Shown here one piece after another: positions 6,961-20,400 of a stretch of DNA of 64,000 nucleotides (within the stretch, counting starts at the first letter, position 1; the number at the start of each line of letters is the position of its first letter). Both the position numbers and the translations under genes were made by a program. The notes beneath the pieces are model-generated. The model did not search any database. It saw only the letters and a program-made list of their open reading frames with translations, and was not told where the DNA came from. The DNA is from an uncultured Clostridia bacterium (GTDB lineage Bacteria; Bacillota; Clostridia; Oscillospirales; Acutalibacteraceae): positions 49,775 through 113,774 of the forward strand of contig CAMHAH010000010.1 of the NCBI GenBank assembly GCA_946183365.1, given 5' to 3'.

Positions 6961-8409
6961 TCAGAGTGTAGCTGTTTCGCCTATCGGGTACGGGACAGGG
7001 AAATGTGTAGCGTAGCGCTGGATGAATGTAGCGTCAAGTGCCGTAAGCTCGCCGTCGTCGTCAACGTCGCCGCGCATAAGCTGTTGCTCGGGATAAGGAA
7101 CATATATAAGTGTAGCGCAGCGCTGGATGACAGTAGCGTCCAACGCGGTAGCCTCGCCGTCGTCGTCAACGTCGCCGATAATATACATCCTCGGCAAAAC
7201 AACGGTTTTGATACTTGTATAAGCTTTACCCTCAAAGGTAACCGCGGCGCGATAGGTAAGCTCTCCGTCTTCAGTAAGAGAAGGGCGCTTGGTGATCGAT
7301 ATTGTGATATCGGCGCTTATACTGATATGATCGTCGCCTTTGGCACAGGTGAATACCGCAGTCGCTTCTTCATAGCCGTTCCAAATCCATTCGGGATCGC
7401 CGTAGGTATGTCCGGTAGCGGGAATGGTTTTATGAGTTCTGCTTATCTCCTCACCGCAGACTTTGCAATAAACGACTCTGTCATAGCTGCCTGCTTTTGT
7501 GCATGAAGCGGGAACTACGTTCTCTCTGACAGAAGCGGCGGGGGTATGGGCGAGCTTGTCGATCAGTGCGCCGCCTGAGATAATCTCGCCGCAATCTTTG
7601 CAGACTGTATAAGCCTCGCGTCCCGTTTTGGTACAGGTGGCAGGCTCGGCGGGGACCTCTTCACAAGTAAGGTGTGAGCATTGGACGTCCAAAACGCAGG
7701 ACGCGTCAAAACCGCCGTCGTTACTCTTGACGGTGATGACTGTCTCGCCCTTTTTAAGGAGCGTTACCACGCCGCCGTCGACTGTCGCGACCGTCTCGTC
7801 GCTGCTTGACCATGTGACATTTTGATCAGTAGCGTTAGTCGGTGTAAAAACAGGATTTAAGGTATAGGTTTTGTCGCCTGTTTTCACGACCGCATGGGTT
7901 TGATCCAGCGCTATACCCGTCACGGGGATAGTCACCTTCACGCCGCCGCTAACCGTTTTGAACGGGATATTATCTTCATCTATATTATACACATCGTCCT
8001 GATCATATGTGATGCTGACCGTGTGCTTACCGACGGAGGCTTTCTTTGAGACCGTAAAATTTAGGGTAGCGTAGATCATATCGCCAGTGGTATTCGCCTC
8101 ACCGTTGAACCAGTTCAGCGTCACGGGGCTGGTGAAGGTCTCGGGTTGTTGAGACCTTCCGCCCAGCGCCTTGTTGTAAGTAACACTGTTGAGCACAAGT
8201 CCGCTGTCGAACTTAGCTTTAAGCTTTATCGAGGCTACTCCGGGGTTGTTTTCGATACGTATAGCAACGCTTACCTTCTCTCCCCTGCTCGCCTGTTCCA
8301 TGGAGACTGCGAATGTCGGTCCATCATTTGCCGCGGCCGAAGCCGTCATTTGGTTCATAATCGGTATAAGCAGTAAAACCGCGAGCAAAAAGCATATGAT
8401 TTTCTTCAT
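6961..8409 (-). CDS. Secreted cohesin-like/Big_2/dockerin protein (small scaffoldin candidate)
   Basis: 482 residues, with a signal peptide (about 1-26, ending ASA). Residues about 28-160 look like a cohesin: SRGEKVSVAIRIENNPGV, then FDSGLVLNSVTY, and a closing GGVKV strand. A Big_2 immunoglobulin-like domain follows (165-245, ending TWSSSDETVATV and an ITVKS strand). Next come two Cys-x2-Cys modules (CKDCGEIISGG, CKVCGEEISR; about 250-345), a beta segment, and a C-terminal dockerin (about 408-475) with paired loops DVDDDGEATALD and DVDDDGELTALD. A protein with both a cohesin and a dockerin is an adaptor: it binds a dockerin partner and docks itself elsewhere. It starts 15 bases after the giant gene with AGGAGG, so the two are co-expressed. 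The cohesin call is by eye and is the main uncertainty. Confidence 0.82.
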   Translation of the reverse strand: MKKIICFLLAVLLLIPIMNQMTASAAANDGPTFAVSMEQASRGEKVSVAIRIENNPGVASIKLKAKFDSGLVLNSVTYNKALGGRSQQPETFTSPVTLNWFNGEANTTGDMIYATLNFTVSKKASVGKHTVSITYDQDDVYNIDEDNIPFKTVSGGVKVTIPVTGIALDQTHAVVKTGDKTYTLNPVFTPTNATDQNVTWSSSDETVATVDGGVVTLLKKGETVITVKSNDGGFDASCVLDVQCSHLTCEEVPAEPATCTKTGREAYTVCKDCGEIISGGALIDKLAHTPAASVRENVVPASCTKAGSYDRVVYCKVCGEEISRTHKTIPATGHTYGDPEWIWNGYEEATAVFTCAKGDDHISISADITISITKRPSLTEDGELTYRAAVTFEGKAYTSIKTVVLPRMYIIGDVDDDGEATALDATVIQRCATLIYVPYPEQQLMRGDVDDDGELTALDATFIQRYATHFPVPYPIGETATL

Positions 8410-8424
8410 TTTGCAACCTCCTTC

Positions 8425-11400
8425 TTAAAATATTTCGACATCTGAGCCGTGAAGATACTGATACAAACGGGTCAGATCCTTATTGTTGACCTTGCCGTCA
8501 CCGTTGATATCGAGGGCGGTCTCATCGACCTCGACGTTCCAGTCGGTAAGGTACTTGAACAGAAGATCAAGATCGAGATCGTTGACCTCTTTGTCGCCGT
8601 TGATATCACCCGGGAGCTTGAGCAGGACAACATCTATATCCTTGGATATATCGCCGTCGCTTACGGTGATGAGCATGCTGTCAGCAGCGAGCCTTTCGGA
8701 AGTATCGTCGAGGCTGAGGATATAGGTTCCCGCTATGACGTCTGTGAACGAATAGGTAGTCACGCCGTCGACGACCTCTACCGTCGCGGTATAGGTGACG
8801 GTACGGTCAGCCGTGTCGGTCAGAATGAATACAGCGCTGTTCAGATCCGCCTTTTCGTTATCGGGGATCAGCTTGCCGGAAACGGTATATCCGGGGATCT
8901 CGCCGATCTGTACAGCCGCGCTGCCGTGTCTGAGCACGGTATGTTTCACGCCGGTTACGGTAAGATTGCCGTTATCATCTGTCGTATAGATGTTTTCGCT
9001 CGCGATCTGGAGAACCTCGATATACTGACCGTCGCGTACGTCCTTCACGGTGAAGCTCGAGACCGCGCCGGCATTGATCCAGCCTGTCATGTCAAGGTCA
9101 GCGTTGACCGCGTAATCTGAGGTCGGCTCGCTGTCAATAACTCGGTAGAATATCTCGCCTGTCATGGTAAGGCCGGTGCTCTGAGCGCCAAATACGGTGA
9201 CGGTGACGTCTCTCCTGCCTTCGATCCGGGTAGCCTGAACCGAGGTAAAGGCGTCAGCGTATGTCTCGGTATGAGTATCGGGCTCGGTATATCCCTCTAC
9301 CTCATCGGACGTGGCGTCGGATAAGCCGCCCGCGGAGTTGACCGAAACTGCCGAGATCCTTCCGCTCAGATGAGGCTTAGAAATGATAACTCTGAAGCTG
9401 CCGTCCGCGTCGGGTTCAAGTACGGCGGCGATGCTCTTTGAGGTGTAAGTAAAGGGTTTGCCGTCTTCGTCCAAAGCCTCAAAGTCATCCTCATAGTACA
9501 GGATGACGAACGCGGCTCCGGGCGCTGTACCGGTAACAAGAACGGTACCTGACTTTTCGCCGTCTGTGATATCGAGATCGGGCGCGTCGGGAACGGTCAG
9601 GTCGACCGTGACCTTGACCTGAGCGGTATAAATGATCTTGTTGCCGTCAACGCTCCAGTGATCGGCGTCGTAGCCGGATGAAGCGAAGGATAAGAATACG
9701 GGATCGCACACCGCCGCGTCAAAGGTGACCGTGAGTGTACCTGTATAATCGCCGGCGGGTGTGTCGGGATCAGCCTTGATATCAAAGCTGCCGTTGAGAG
9801 CGCCGCCCGCGTCAAGCGTCATATCGTCAAGTCCGACGACAGACGCGGTGAGCTTCTCGCTCTCAAAATCGAGCGCCGCGCTGATAGTGCCCGCGCTGAT
9901 ACCCGCGCTCTCGCTGACAGAGAAGTTGATCGTGCCGTGGTTTTTGCCGTCCTCGGAAACATTGTTGCCGTTGACGACCGTCTCATACTCGGCGTGCACG
10001 GCGGTGATCGCCTTATCAAAGGACGATACCGCGCCCTCGACCGTGATCCTGTTATCAAAGCCCTCTGGCGTTGTGACCTTCACGGTATAGGAGCCCGCCT
10101 CACAATTGCGGATGATCGCGTAGTCACCTTCGTTGATGAAGGATTCGGCGGCTACCTTCTTGCCTGACGGAGAGATAAGCTCTATAGACAGCCTGCCGTT
10201 TACGGGAGCTGCGGCAAATATCCTGAGGCTCTGACCCTGTTTTACGGTGATCGAACCGGTGAGGGTCTGTTGACCGGTCACCCAACCGGATACGAGTGTT
10301 CCGGCGCTGACCTTGTTGCGCATAGCCGCGATCTGTCGTTCGGAGCCTGCGAAGAAGTGGATCACGAACGGTCCCTGTTCGGTAGCGATGGAGACCGTCT
10401 CAGGCTCGCTTGCCGAGTAGCTGAGCACCGCGGAATAACCGGTGCTGTCGAGCAGTACGGAACGGCTGACGGTGAATTCACCGATGAAATCAGCGCTCTG
10501 ACCTGCCGGGATCAGTATACTGTCGGTGTCAAAGTTCGCGGATGCGACCATGCCGGCGGAGGTATAGATGGATACGCTCGGGCTGACAGCGACAGTCTTG
10601 TCGCCGTCGTTGCGGAAGGTCACAAGCACGGTGCCTGTACCCGTCGCCGCGTTGTCGGGGATAACTGCATCCTTTATCGAGTAGGTGATAAGCTCAGTAT
10701 CGAGCGGCGGGTCAAAGACGACCGCTCTGTCAAGCGCCGCGATCAGATCATAGATCTTGTTCGCGATCTCTGCCTCTTTCATTACGGTGGAGCCCATGTT
10801 GAGCGCCAGTTCGGCTATCGACATTGCTGTGAGCAGCGAGCGCTGCTTCCACGCGTCGTCAAGCTTGGTGAATACCTGATCGGCAAGGCTGTCCCATGTT
10901 GCCGCGGCTGACGCGCCGAGTGACGATGAGATAGCGTTGGGGCTGAGTATCGTAACCATCAGAGCTGAGCGCACGATCAGATCGTACATCGCCGCTGTGT
11001 AGTAGTCTACAACGACCATCGAATTCTCGGCGTTGATGACGTCGGTGTTCAGCATCGCCTTGATATAATCGCGGAAGCTCATAGTGAAGTTCTTATCTAT
11101 CTTGAGCATCGTGCCGCTCTCGGAACGGACGGTCCAAAGGTTGATGTCCTTATACCGACGCGTTGAGAGCCAGTCGATGTTCGCCGCCGCCTGCAGTTTC
11201 TGTGACAGCTCGTCGAGATAAGCGACGATCTGCTTTGCGGGATATGATGAATTCTTGATTATCTTGTCACTGTAATGCATGACTATCGACTTAGCCGATT
11301 CGATCTTTGCGGCGGCTTCTTTTCTGACGTCACGGAAGATCTTCTTCGCGATCGTCTTATCAAGATAGCTGTCGAGCGCTTTCTTCGCGTCGGTCGTGTC

Positions 11401-14400
11401 GGATTTCTGCATATATTCAAGGATTTTCTCGGGCGTCGCCTGCTCGGTGATAGCAACGACATAGACCTGCTCAAAGAGAGCCGCCATTACGCCGCTGACA
11501 TGAGCGATCATCCAGAAGGAATCGGTGCGCTCGTCACGATCGTACTTAGCGCGCTGGACGTTCAGATACTTCACGAGATACGCGGCTACGTCTGCCTTGT
11601 CGGAGGCGGTCAGCGGTTTGAACGCGCCGGGCGCCTTCTCGTTGGATTTGACGATCGCTTCTTCTATAAGCGTCATCAGCTCCTTGACAAGCTGAGAATC
11701 CTTGGTGAGCGGGCCTGTAGAATTATCGTTGCGAACCGCTTCATAGGTATGATAGTTGAGTTTGAGGGTAGCGTCGCCGAACGCGCCCATCGCCTTGGTC
11801 ATTTCATCCTTCTCGTTAGCGAGCTGGATGAGGTTCATCGTGTTGGTGATGAACTCGGCGTATTTCTGCAGCGGTTCAAACTCATTCGCGAGCTCCAGCC
11901 CCTCGTTGCCGAGTACCGCGAGTACCGCGGAGGTGCCCTGTGTTGAGGCGGTGCCGAGCGCGGTGCTGAAGTTCTTGACCTTATCCTTCAGAGAACGGAA
12001 GCTCTCCTTAGCGTCATAAACATCCTTGACCTTGCTGATGCCGTCCGCCGTCTTGGGGAATATCTTTGCAAGATAGTTGTCGTTGATATCCTCGTCCTCA
12101 TATGCCGCCTTGACGGCCTCCCACGGAACATCGAGCTTATGATCCTTGATGTACTTGTCAAAGTCCTGCTCATAATCACCGCGCAGGTGATGATTGAGCA
12201 TTATATGACCCTTGACGAGACCGACTGTGACGTCGAGATTACCGACGGCGAGAGCCAGACCGGTAAGGATGTCGGACGCCTTGAGGAGCTTTTTCTGAAC
12301 ATCGTTATAATTGTAATAATCAGACGTTGCCGCTACCTGGTCGGAAACAGCCTTCATGTACAGGCTGTGTACCGTAGCGAAAGTATCGGCGTACTGTGCC
12401 GTTATCTCAACATTGATGTTGACCCAGTCGCTGACGATACTGTTCAGCTTAGCCTCTGCATCAGCGAGCTTAACGACGCTGACACCCGCCTCTTTAAGCA
12501 GCTCTTCATAAACGAACAGGCTGCTGTTTACTATATTGGCGAGAGATCTGAGCTTTTCATCAAGCTCTGAGAGAGAGGCGGTCAGTTCAGCGTTCACCCG
12601 CTTCTGCGGCTTCATGCTGCCCAGTCCCTCAAGCTGTCTGAGGCTGCCCTCGACCTGGCTCTTCTTGGCGATTCCGGTCTTGATGGCTCCCATGAAGGGC
12701 TGGATGCTGCCGATGATGCCGTCGGTCGCGTCGAAGAACGCGCCGAGCAGCAATGTACCGGTGAACAGCTGATCTACGAGTGATTTCTTGCCGTCGCCGT
12801 CATCTTCGCCGTCGGGGAGCTCGGGCTTCTGCGTCAGGTGTCCGCCCGCGAAGTCGAGAAGGTTAGCCGTGACGGTACCGATATAGGTCAGATACTTCTG
12901 AACGCCTACGATGACCTTTGCAGCCTGCATCATCTTGGCGTTTGTATAAGCGTCCTCTACCCTTGTGCCGAAGTCACCGACGGTAGAGTACATCATGATA
13001 GACAGGCTCTCGGAGATCTCATCAAGGAGCTCGGCGATCCTAGACGGATCGGCTGTGTTATCCTCATGAGCGTCGGGGTCACAGCTTTCGACCGGCTTGC
13101 CGCCGATGATGATCTTCGGCTTGAAGTTCTGCTTAGGCGGTTTGGGAAGGTCGATCGGATGAGGTTTGATGGGATCGGTAGGTTCAGGGTCATGGGGACC
13201 GATCGTCTTGATTCTGAAGATAAGGTAGATACTCTCTCCGGCTTTGATCGAATCGATAACGATCTCCTCGGGCACGGGATCATCCTCCCAGCTCAGGTAC
13301 CAATTCGCAAGCTCCTGAGCGGATGTATCGGCGCCGGGGAAGTCATTCATGCTGCCGGAGGCGAAAGAGGTCAGTCTGTGTCTTTCGCCGTTCAGAGACG
13401 GGATCTCGGGCGCGGTCATCCTGATCTCACCGGAATCTCCCAATCCGGAGTTAGTGAGAACTGTGACCAGATAGGAAACGCCGGATTCATCGTCGAGCGT
13501 GAATATCTCTTCATACGAGGTGATATCAGCCGGAAGCTCAACATTCTGCATGACGGGCTCGGTAGAGCCGGTATAGGTCCTGCCGTCTCTCTTGAAGCTG
13601 TATTCTACCCACGCATAGCTCGTACCTGCCGATTCTCTGAGCTGATCGGCGATCTTAGACGCCTCGTCGGCGGTCATATAACCGCTGTCGATCAGATAAG
13701 TGAACATATCGTTGCTGTAAAGCTGAGAAAGCGGCTCGAGGTCAAATACAAGACCAAAGCTACCGTTCGCGAGGAGTGTGCCGACGTCGATGCCGTTGCT
13801 TGTCGCGAACTTAGCGAGGATCTGCTGTTCGCTGAGACCCTGCCAGCCCTTGACGCCGACTGCCTTCTCGATCGAAGGCGAAACGTAGAATTCGGAGTTC
13901 TTGAGTGCGGCGCCGGGAGCGAGCTTGCCGTTCTCATCAGGCATCATATCGGAGATAATGACCTTGAACGAAAGCTCATCGATCGTCTCAACGCTGCTCG
14001 GGTTCTCAAATCCGACAGTCAGTCTTGAGTGCTCACCGCTCATGACCATATCCTGCTTGAAGCCGATATCAAAGCCATCGTTCTTCTGCGGGGACTGAGC
14101 GGGAGTTGAAGTCGTTCCGGAATTGTTCAGGAACTTCTTGCTGTATACCTTTGCGTTCGCGTTGGAGCCGGTCGAGAACGCGCCCTCCAAACGCTCGGTG
14201 GTATAGATAGTGTTGCTGCTCTCATCATTCAGATAATAGCCGTTGGGGATAAAGTCGACCTGTACGGGGATGGTTCGGGTGAGCTTCTTCATCTCGACCG
14301 ACCTTGTTCTCATACCGGTATCGGCAAACTCGAGAGCGCTCCTGCCCTCGATTATGATGTCGAAGCGATAGAGCTTAGGTACATCCTTGGTATAGATCGG

Positions 14401-17400
14401 AACTCTGCCGTCAGGTGCACCGATCTCGGTATCCGCCGGTGTGACGGTCAGCACTCTGCCGTCAGCTGAGACGGATACTTTGTTATACATATGCTTGGTC
14501 AGATAACCTCTCGCGTCTATGCGGGTATTCTCTCTGTCCCAAGCAGAGTAGTATGTGTTCCAGTCAAGGCCCTCGGGCAGCGTGAGCGTATAATTTACGC
14601 CGTCCTCTTCGACAGCGGCCTCGATATAGAGCGCCGAAAGATCGAGATTCCAAACGAAGTCGAAGGTCTCCTGCGGAGCGAGAGTGCCGACGTTCAGGGT
14701 ATCGGTCAGACCGTCCGCGGTCTTGAATTTGATGTACTCAGCCGGGATATCCTTTGAGTCGATACGTATCGTGATGTCTGTCACGTTATGCGCCTCGTTG
14801 CCGGTCACCATATCGGTATTCATGATAGCCAGACGGCTGGAGATCCTGCCGTTATAATAGGCGATCTCTATCTCGTCGATCGGGTAGTCGGGCAGGATAT
14901 CGGGCTTCTCGGACTCAAACGCGCTGCTGAACTGAAGCTTATACATAGCGTCGTCATACGCCGAGTTCTTTGAGGTATAGGAATCGAGAGTTTTTTCGGT
15001 AGACGAGGATGAGGTGATGATGAACATCTGCTGCTCGACAACGATCTTCTCGGGGATAGGATCTATGACCGGAAGAACCTCGATCTGCTTTGTTACCGCT
15101 TTGATCCCGTTGCCGGAAACGCTGACATTATAGGTGCCGGACGGGATATTGGTGAATTGCACCGTGCCGCCGAGGGACAGGTTGCTGCCTACCGTTACGG
15201 CTCCGCTGATATCGCCGGTATAGGACTTGGGATCGATCGGCTGGATGCTGTAAGAGGAAGATACGGGACCGTAAAGCGTGACCTTGCCGTCGGTGACGAT
15301 CGAGCCGTCTGTCGTGACGACCTGTATCACCTTGGTGCCGATCGAGTGGGCTGAGACATAGACCGTCATCGGGATGTTGACCGTATCGACGCCGTCGGCA
15401 CTGATCGTTAAGGTCATATCGTACCTGCCCGCGGCTATGTTCTCCTGCGGAGCGAAGGTAACGCCGATCCGCGCGGCTCCCTCTGCGGTGCCGATATCAT
15501 AACCCTTGTAATAGGGATAAACTGTGGTTGTAAGTCCGTCCTCAGAGGGTACGCCACCTGTCATAACAAGGCTCGCCCACGGGATCGAGTTGCCGTTTTT
15601 GTCAAACAGCTCTGCAGTAAGTCCTGTCAGATTTCCCGTTCCGAGGTTGACCACGCGGTAAGTGAAGGTCTTCATCTCGCCGGGAGCCGCGGAAGTATTG
15701 ACCGCGAGTTTGTTCTCGCCCTCGTCGTCCGCTCCTAAGGAATTCAGATTTGTGATATCCATGAGCGCCTTGGGCACAAGAACGCTGACGCTGATGAGCT
15801 TATCAAGGCTGTATTCTCCTCGGTCTGTAGAAGCGGTAACGGTAAGAACGATCTCATAATCGCCGGGTGTACAATCGGCAGCGTCGATCTGCATTTTGCA
15901 GTCGAGCGAGTTGTATTCGATTCCTCTGCCGTTGACCGATACGCCGTCGGTCACAGCCTCAAGCAGGCTGACGCTCTTCTCTGTAACAACATAAGCGTGA
16001 CCGCCTGACATAAATCTTACAGTGGGTACGGCAGAGCTCTGACCGTCCGCGCTCCTTGATGAGGCGCTTACGGTGACGCTGCGCATATCGAGATAACCGA
16101 TATTCTCGACCGAGCCTATTACAAAGGTCTTATCGCCCGCTGTAACAGAAGCGGAGCTTACCGTAGCAAAGTACGCGCCGTATACATAGATATCAGTGCT
16201 TGCCGTACGGTTGGCGCCTGCGTTTTTAACGGTGGCTTCGACCCTCATAGCGCCGCCCGCGTTCGCAGGGAGGTCGATCTTAAGGCTGAACCTGCCGCTC
16301 TTGTTGACAGTAGCGGTATATCTGTAGATCTGATCCCCGATGATCGAGATATCTATCTTCTCACCTGCGGAGAGACCCTTTACCGTTCCGCTTACGGTCA
16401 TTGTATCTCCGGTCTTATATACCGAAGAATCGGTTTTGACCGTCACACCGATTGCGGGAACGACCGTTGAGGTAAAACTGCTCGCGTCGCTCATGCCGTC
16501 AAACGAGGCTGAGGCGATGATAACGCGCTCGCCCGTCGGTACCGATGAAAGGTCAAGCTGAGCGATATAGCGGTCGGTGGAAGGATCATAGACCGCGGTG
16601 GAAACTATAGCGGTATCGGCGACCATCACCTTGACTTCGGCTGAGCCTGTGTTCGGCTTGCCGTCGGAACGGATGACGCGTACCCTGACCTTATTGTCGC
16701 TGCTCTCAGTCAGGTAAGCGGCGTCGCTTTCGACAGAAACGCTGATGCCGTCAGATACGGTGAAGGTTTCGTCAGCTCTAACACCCGCGCGCGAGGACAT
16801 CACGATATTGTACTCGGAATCGGCAAGCGCGGTGAGCTTGTACTCGCCTGTCGGCAGGACGTTTGCGATCCAGTTCACGGTAGTCTGAGCTACCGCTCCG
16901 GGGAGGATCGAGCGGTCGATGACCGACTCGCCGACCAGTATGCCCTGAGCAAACAGCGATACCTTGAACGCGCCCGAGGACTCACCGCTGCCGACGTTCT
17001 TGAGAGTGATCTCAGTCGACATATTCGCACCGAATCCGGCCGAGCCGCTTGTGGTCATCTTAGTGACCGTGATCGCCGGCATAGCGCGGCTCTCTACTAT
17101 ACTGCCCTCACCGTCGGAAGAAACCGTATAGGTGTTGTTGAGTTCATCCGTCTCGTCTACTGCTGACATCGCGTCGGCGACGGCGGTGATCCTGTCGGTT
17201 GCCTCGTAGTTCTTCCAGATAAACTTGACTTCTTTGGATTCGCCTGCCATGATCGAGCCGACCAGGGTCGCACCCAGATACCTCTCGTCGGCGTAGTAGG
17301 TCACGGTAGAGCTGTTCTCAGCCGTGACAGCGCCGATATTGGTGACGATCGCGGTGATGACGGCGTCGGAACCGTCGGTGGCGATGCTGACGTTGTCTAT

Positions 17401-20400
17401 TGTCAGATCTGCTTTTGAAAGGGTTATCGTACCCGCGTTATAGGTCCAGGTGTTATCCGAGCGGTCGGAATCGAGGGTGCGCGGATAAGGACCGTCAGCG
17501 GTAAAGGTGATAAGCTGTGAATCACCGCCGTCGGGAACAAAGGACAGGGTGACCGTTACCGACTTGCCGGGAGCGATCGAAGAAACCAATTCGCTCGCCG
17601 CCCACTTGCCGTTCACGCGAGCGGTAAGCGGGAATTCGCCGGTAGCTTCGGTTCCTGAGTTCTTGAGCGTGATATCGAAGGAGATAGCTTTGCCGAATGC
17701 AAGATTCATGCTCTTTGTCGCGACAGCGCCGTTTTTAATGGATCTGCCCTCGAAGGTCACAGCGGTGATACCGACATTCGGGAATACGGTACGTCCCGAA
17801 GCGCCGTATACGATACTGCTGCGCTGGTTATTGAACATATCCGCCTCATCAAAGGCGATTGATACGTCGTTTGCCCTTACTGTGTAAACATGGGACAGGT
17901 TATCAGCCGCGATATCGGTGAATTTGACGTCGGCGCACTGGACGGTGCGGGTCTGTGAGCCTATCTTATAGGTAGCCTCATAAACCGATGAGATACGCTG
18001 ATAACCGAGGTAAACATCGTCCTTATACAGGCTTACGATAAAGCTCGACGGAATGGGGTTCTCAGGCTTGTCGTTCATTACGCGCGCGTAGATCTCGATC
18101 TCTTCGCCTTCGTCAGCGGTATTGGTCTTTGATACGGGCTTGCCGCCGATGGTGATCTCAAGTCCCTTTCCTATAGAGGATGACAGAACGTCGGGAACGA
18201 TGATGAGGTCGGGTCTGTCGTCGCGGACGGTGACCATAACATTATGAACCGCGTAGGAATCTGTGGGCGATCCTTCTTTGTTATAACCCTTGGTGATCAG
18301 CGCGTTGGCGGTACCGTTATCATCGGTGACGGTAAGAGAAGCGATATAGGTACCTGATGATGTATAGATGTGGGTCGGAGCGACGCCCCATCCGGAGGAA
18401 CCGTCGCCGAAGTCCCATACAAAGCTCTTGATCTGACCGTCGGGATCATAGCTGCGGGAAGCGTCGAATACGACCGTCTTGTTGACGACGGCGTTGAAGT
18501 CTACGCCCGCGTTAGCGGTAGGCAGAGCGTTAATAACGGTCTGAGCGCTGACTGAGTAGTCCTCGGGGTTCTCAGATGTACCCGCGCGGAACTCATAAAC
18601 TCCCGCCGGCATCTCGGCGTTCGCGTAAAGGTCGATATAGAAGTATACTAACTCTATATTGTAAGAGGTAACGGTGATAGGCTTTTTATCCACAAGGGTA
18701 AAGGCGCCTGTCTTGCCGCTTACTACGGGAGCGCGGTACAGGTAGACCATCACGCTCTCGGGATTTTTACCGGAGTTGTAAACAGAGGTCTGTACGCCGA
18801 GAGGAACGGTATCGTCCTCATCGTGGAACCTGCCGGTGTCATAGAACACGGCGGTGCGCACGAGATTACCCATATCCTCGATATAGGTGATGCCGCTGGT
18901 CTTGATCTCGGTGATCGCGGTAGCGGAGCCGTAAACAACCTTGTAATAACGAGGCAGGATATTGCTGTTTTCGTCGCGGAGTATCTCATCCACTACATAG
19001 AGCAGATCCTTTTCTTCGCCGTCTACGGTATAGGTGTCCTTCCAGTAATTGGAGAACGAAAGCGAGGTCGGCTCGCCGCTGTAGTCGGCTGAGGTATAGC
19101 GATATACCGCAGAGATATTCTTATCGGCAAAGTCATCTGATTCGCCGAGCATAAGTATCTGATGTCTCAAAGCGGAATTATCATCGCTGAGAGCGGCAGA
19201 GGTGATCGGAGCCGTAAAGGTATACGCGTCTGCCCCGCTCTTATCTCCGCTGAGACCCTCGGGAACGAACACTCCGACACTCACGTTGGTCTCGGTGTTG
19301 CGGATGGACTCGGGAAGTCCGTTTGTGCCGACGATGACCTGCATCGTATCGATATATTCGCCGCTGCTGTCGTCAAGGATCTTGACACTGTCGCGCGCGA
19401 CGATATGGGTGTTGACCGCGTCGATCAGCGAATCGAGCTCAACGCCCTCATAAGGCTTATGGGTGATGGTAGCGGTGAAATCTCTTATCTCGCCGTAAAC
19501 ATCGTTGAGATAACCCTCTTCGAGCTCGGGCATAGTCCACAGGATGGTAAAGTAGCCCCATACCATGTTTGGCAGGTCGCTGCCGTCGTCGGCAAGACCG
19601 TTGTTCACACCCGGGATATCGCCGAGCACAAGTCGGAACGAGCCGGGATTATAGGAGCCGAATGAGGAACTGACTATCTCCCATACGGAGCGAAGATTTG
19701 AGGTGTTCGCCACGATATCGAGCTGGCTTGAATCGAGTATCACGTTCTTGGCGGTACCGGTACCCTCGTTGGTGACGGATACGCCCAAGCGGAAGCTCGA
19801 GTTGGGATAGATCTTATGCGGCAGATAATAATCGACCGTGAGCCTTGGCTGAGGCTTGACGTCGATCTCGGCCGCGTCGGTAGCGGTAGTCACAAGCTTG
19901 CCGTTCACCATATAGGTGATGCGCGCGAATACCTGATACTTTCTGCCGCTCTCGCCGCCCATGCCGATGCCGGGAATGATCTTCCACTTGCCGGTGTAGG
20001 TCGCTCCGGAGGCGACGCTCGATGTTGCAGCGCCCTGGGTCTGGATGATATATACGTTATCGGTTATAAACGAAACTTCATTTGTTTCGGGATCGGTGTA
20101 TTGGATGACAACCTCGGTGGTAAGGCTCTCGAGGTCGTAACCCGGATAATTGTTGGTGATCTTCAGCTCAGCGTCGAACGCCTGGCGCTCAAGCGAGGCT
20201 GTCTGGGACAGAGAGAGCTTGACCACTTCATAGACGTTACCTGAGGTCTTGTCCTTGTCCTTGATGCGGCCGCCGGTCTCTTCCTGATAGATGAAATAAT
20301 CCATCTCATCATAGCTGCTGTCGTCGGGCATATTGATCTCGAGCTTCTGCTTCTTCTCGCCGTCTCCGATCATGACCTCCATATTGACCTTCTGCTTGCC

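Noticed and set aside
12838..14028. Plus-strand 396-residue frame inside the giant gene (and many similar ones)
   Set aside because: Long antisense frames are expected opposite a gene with this codon use; the minus frame has modular domains throughout.
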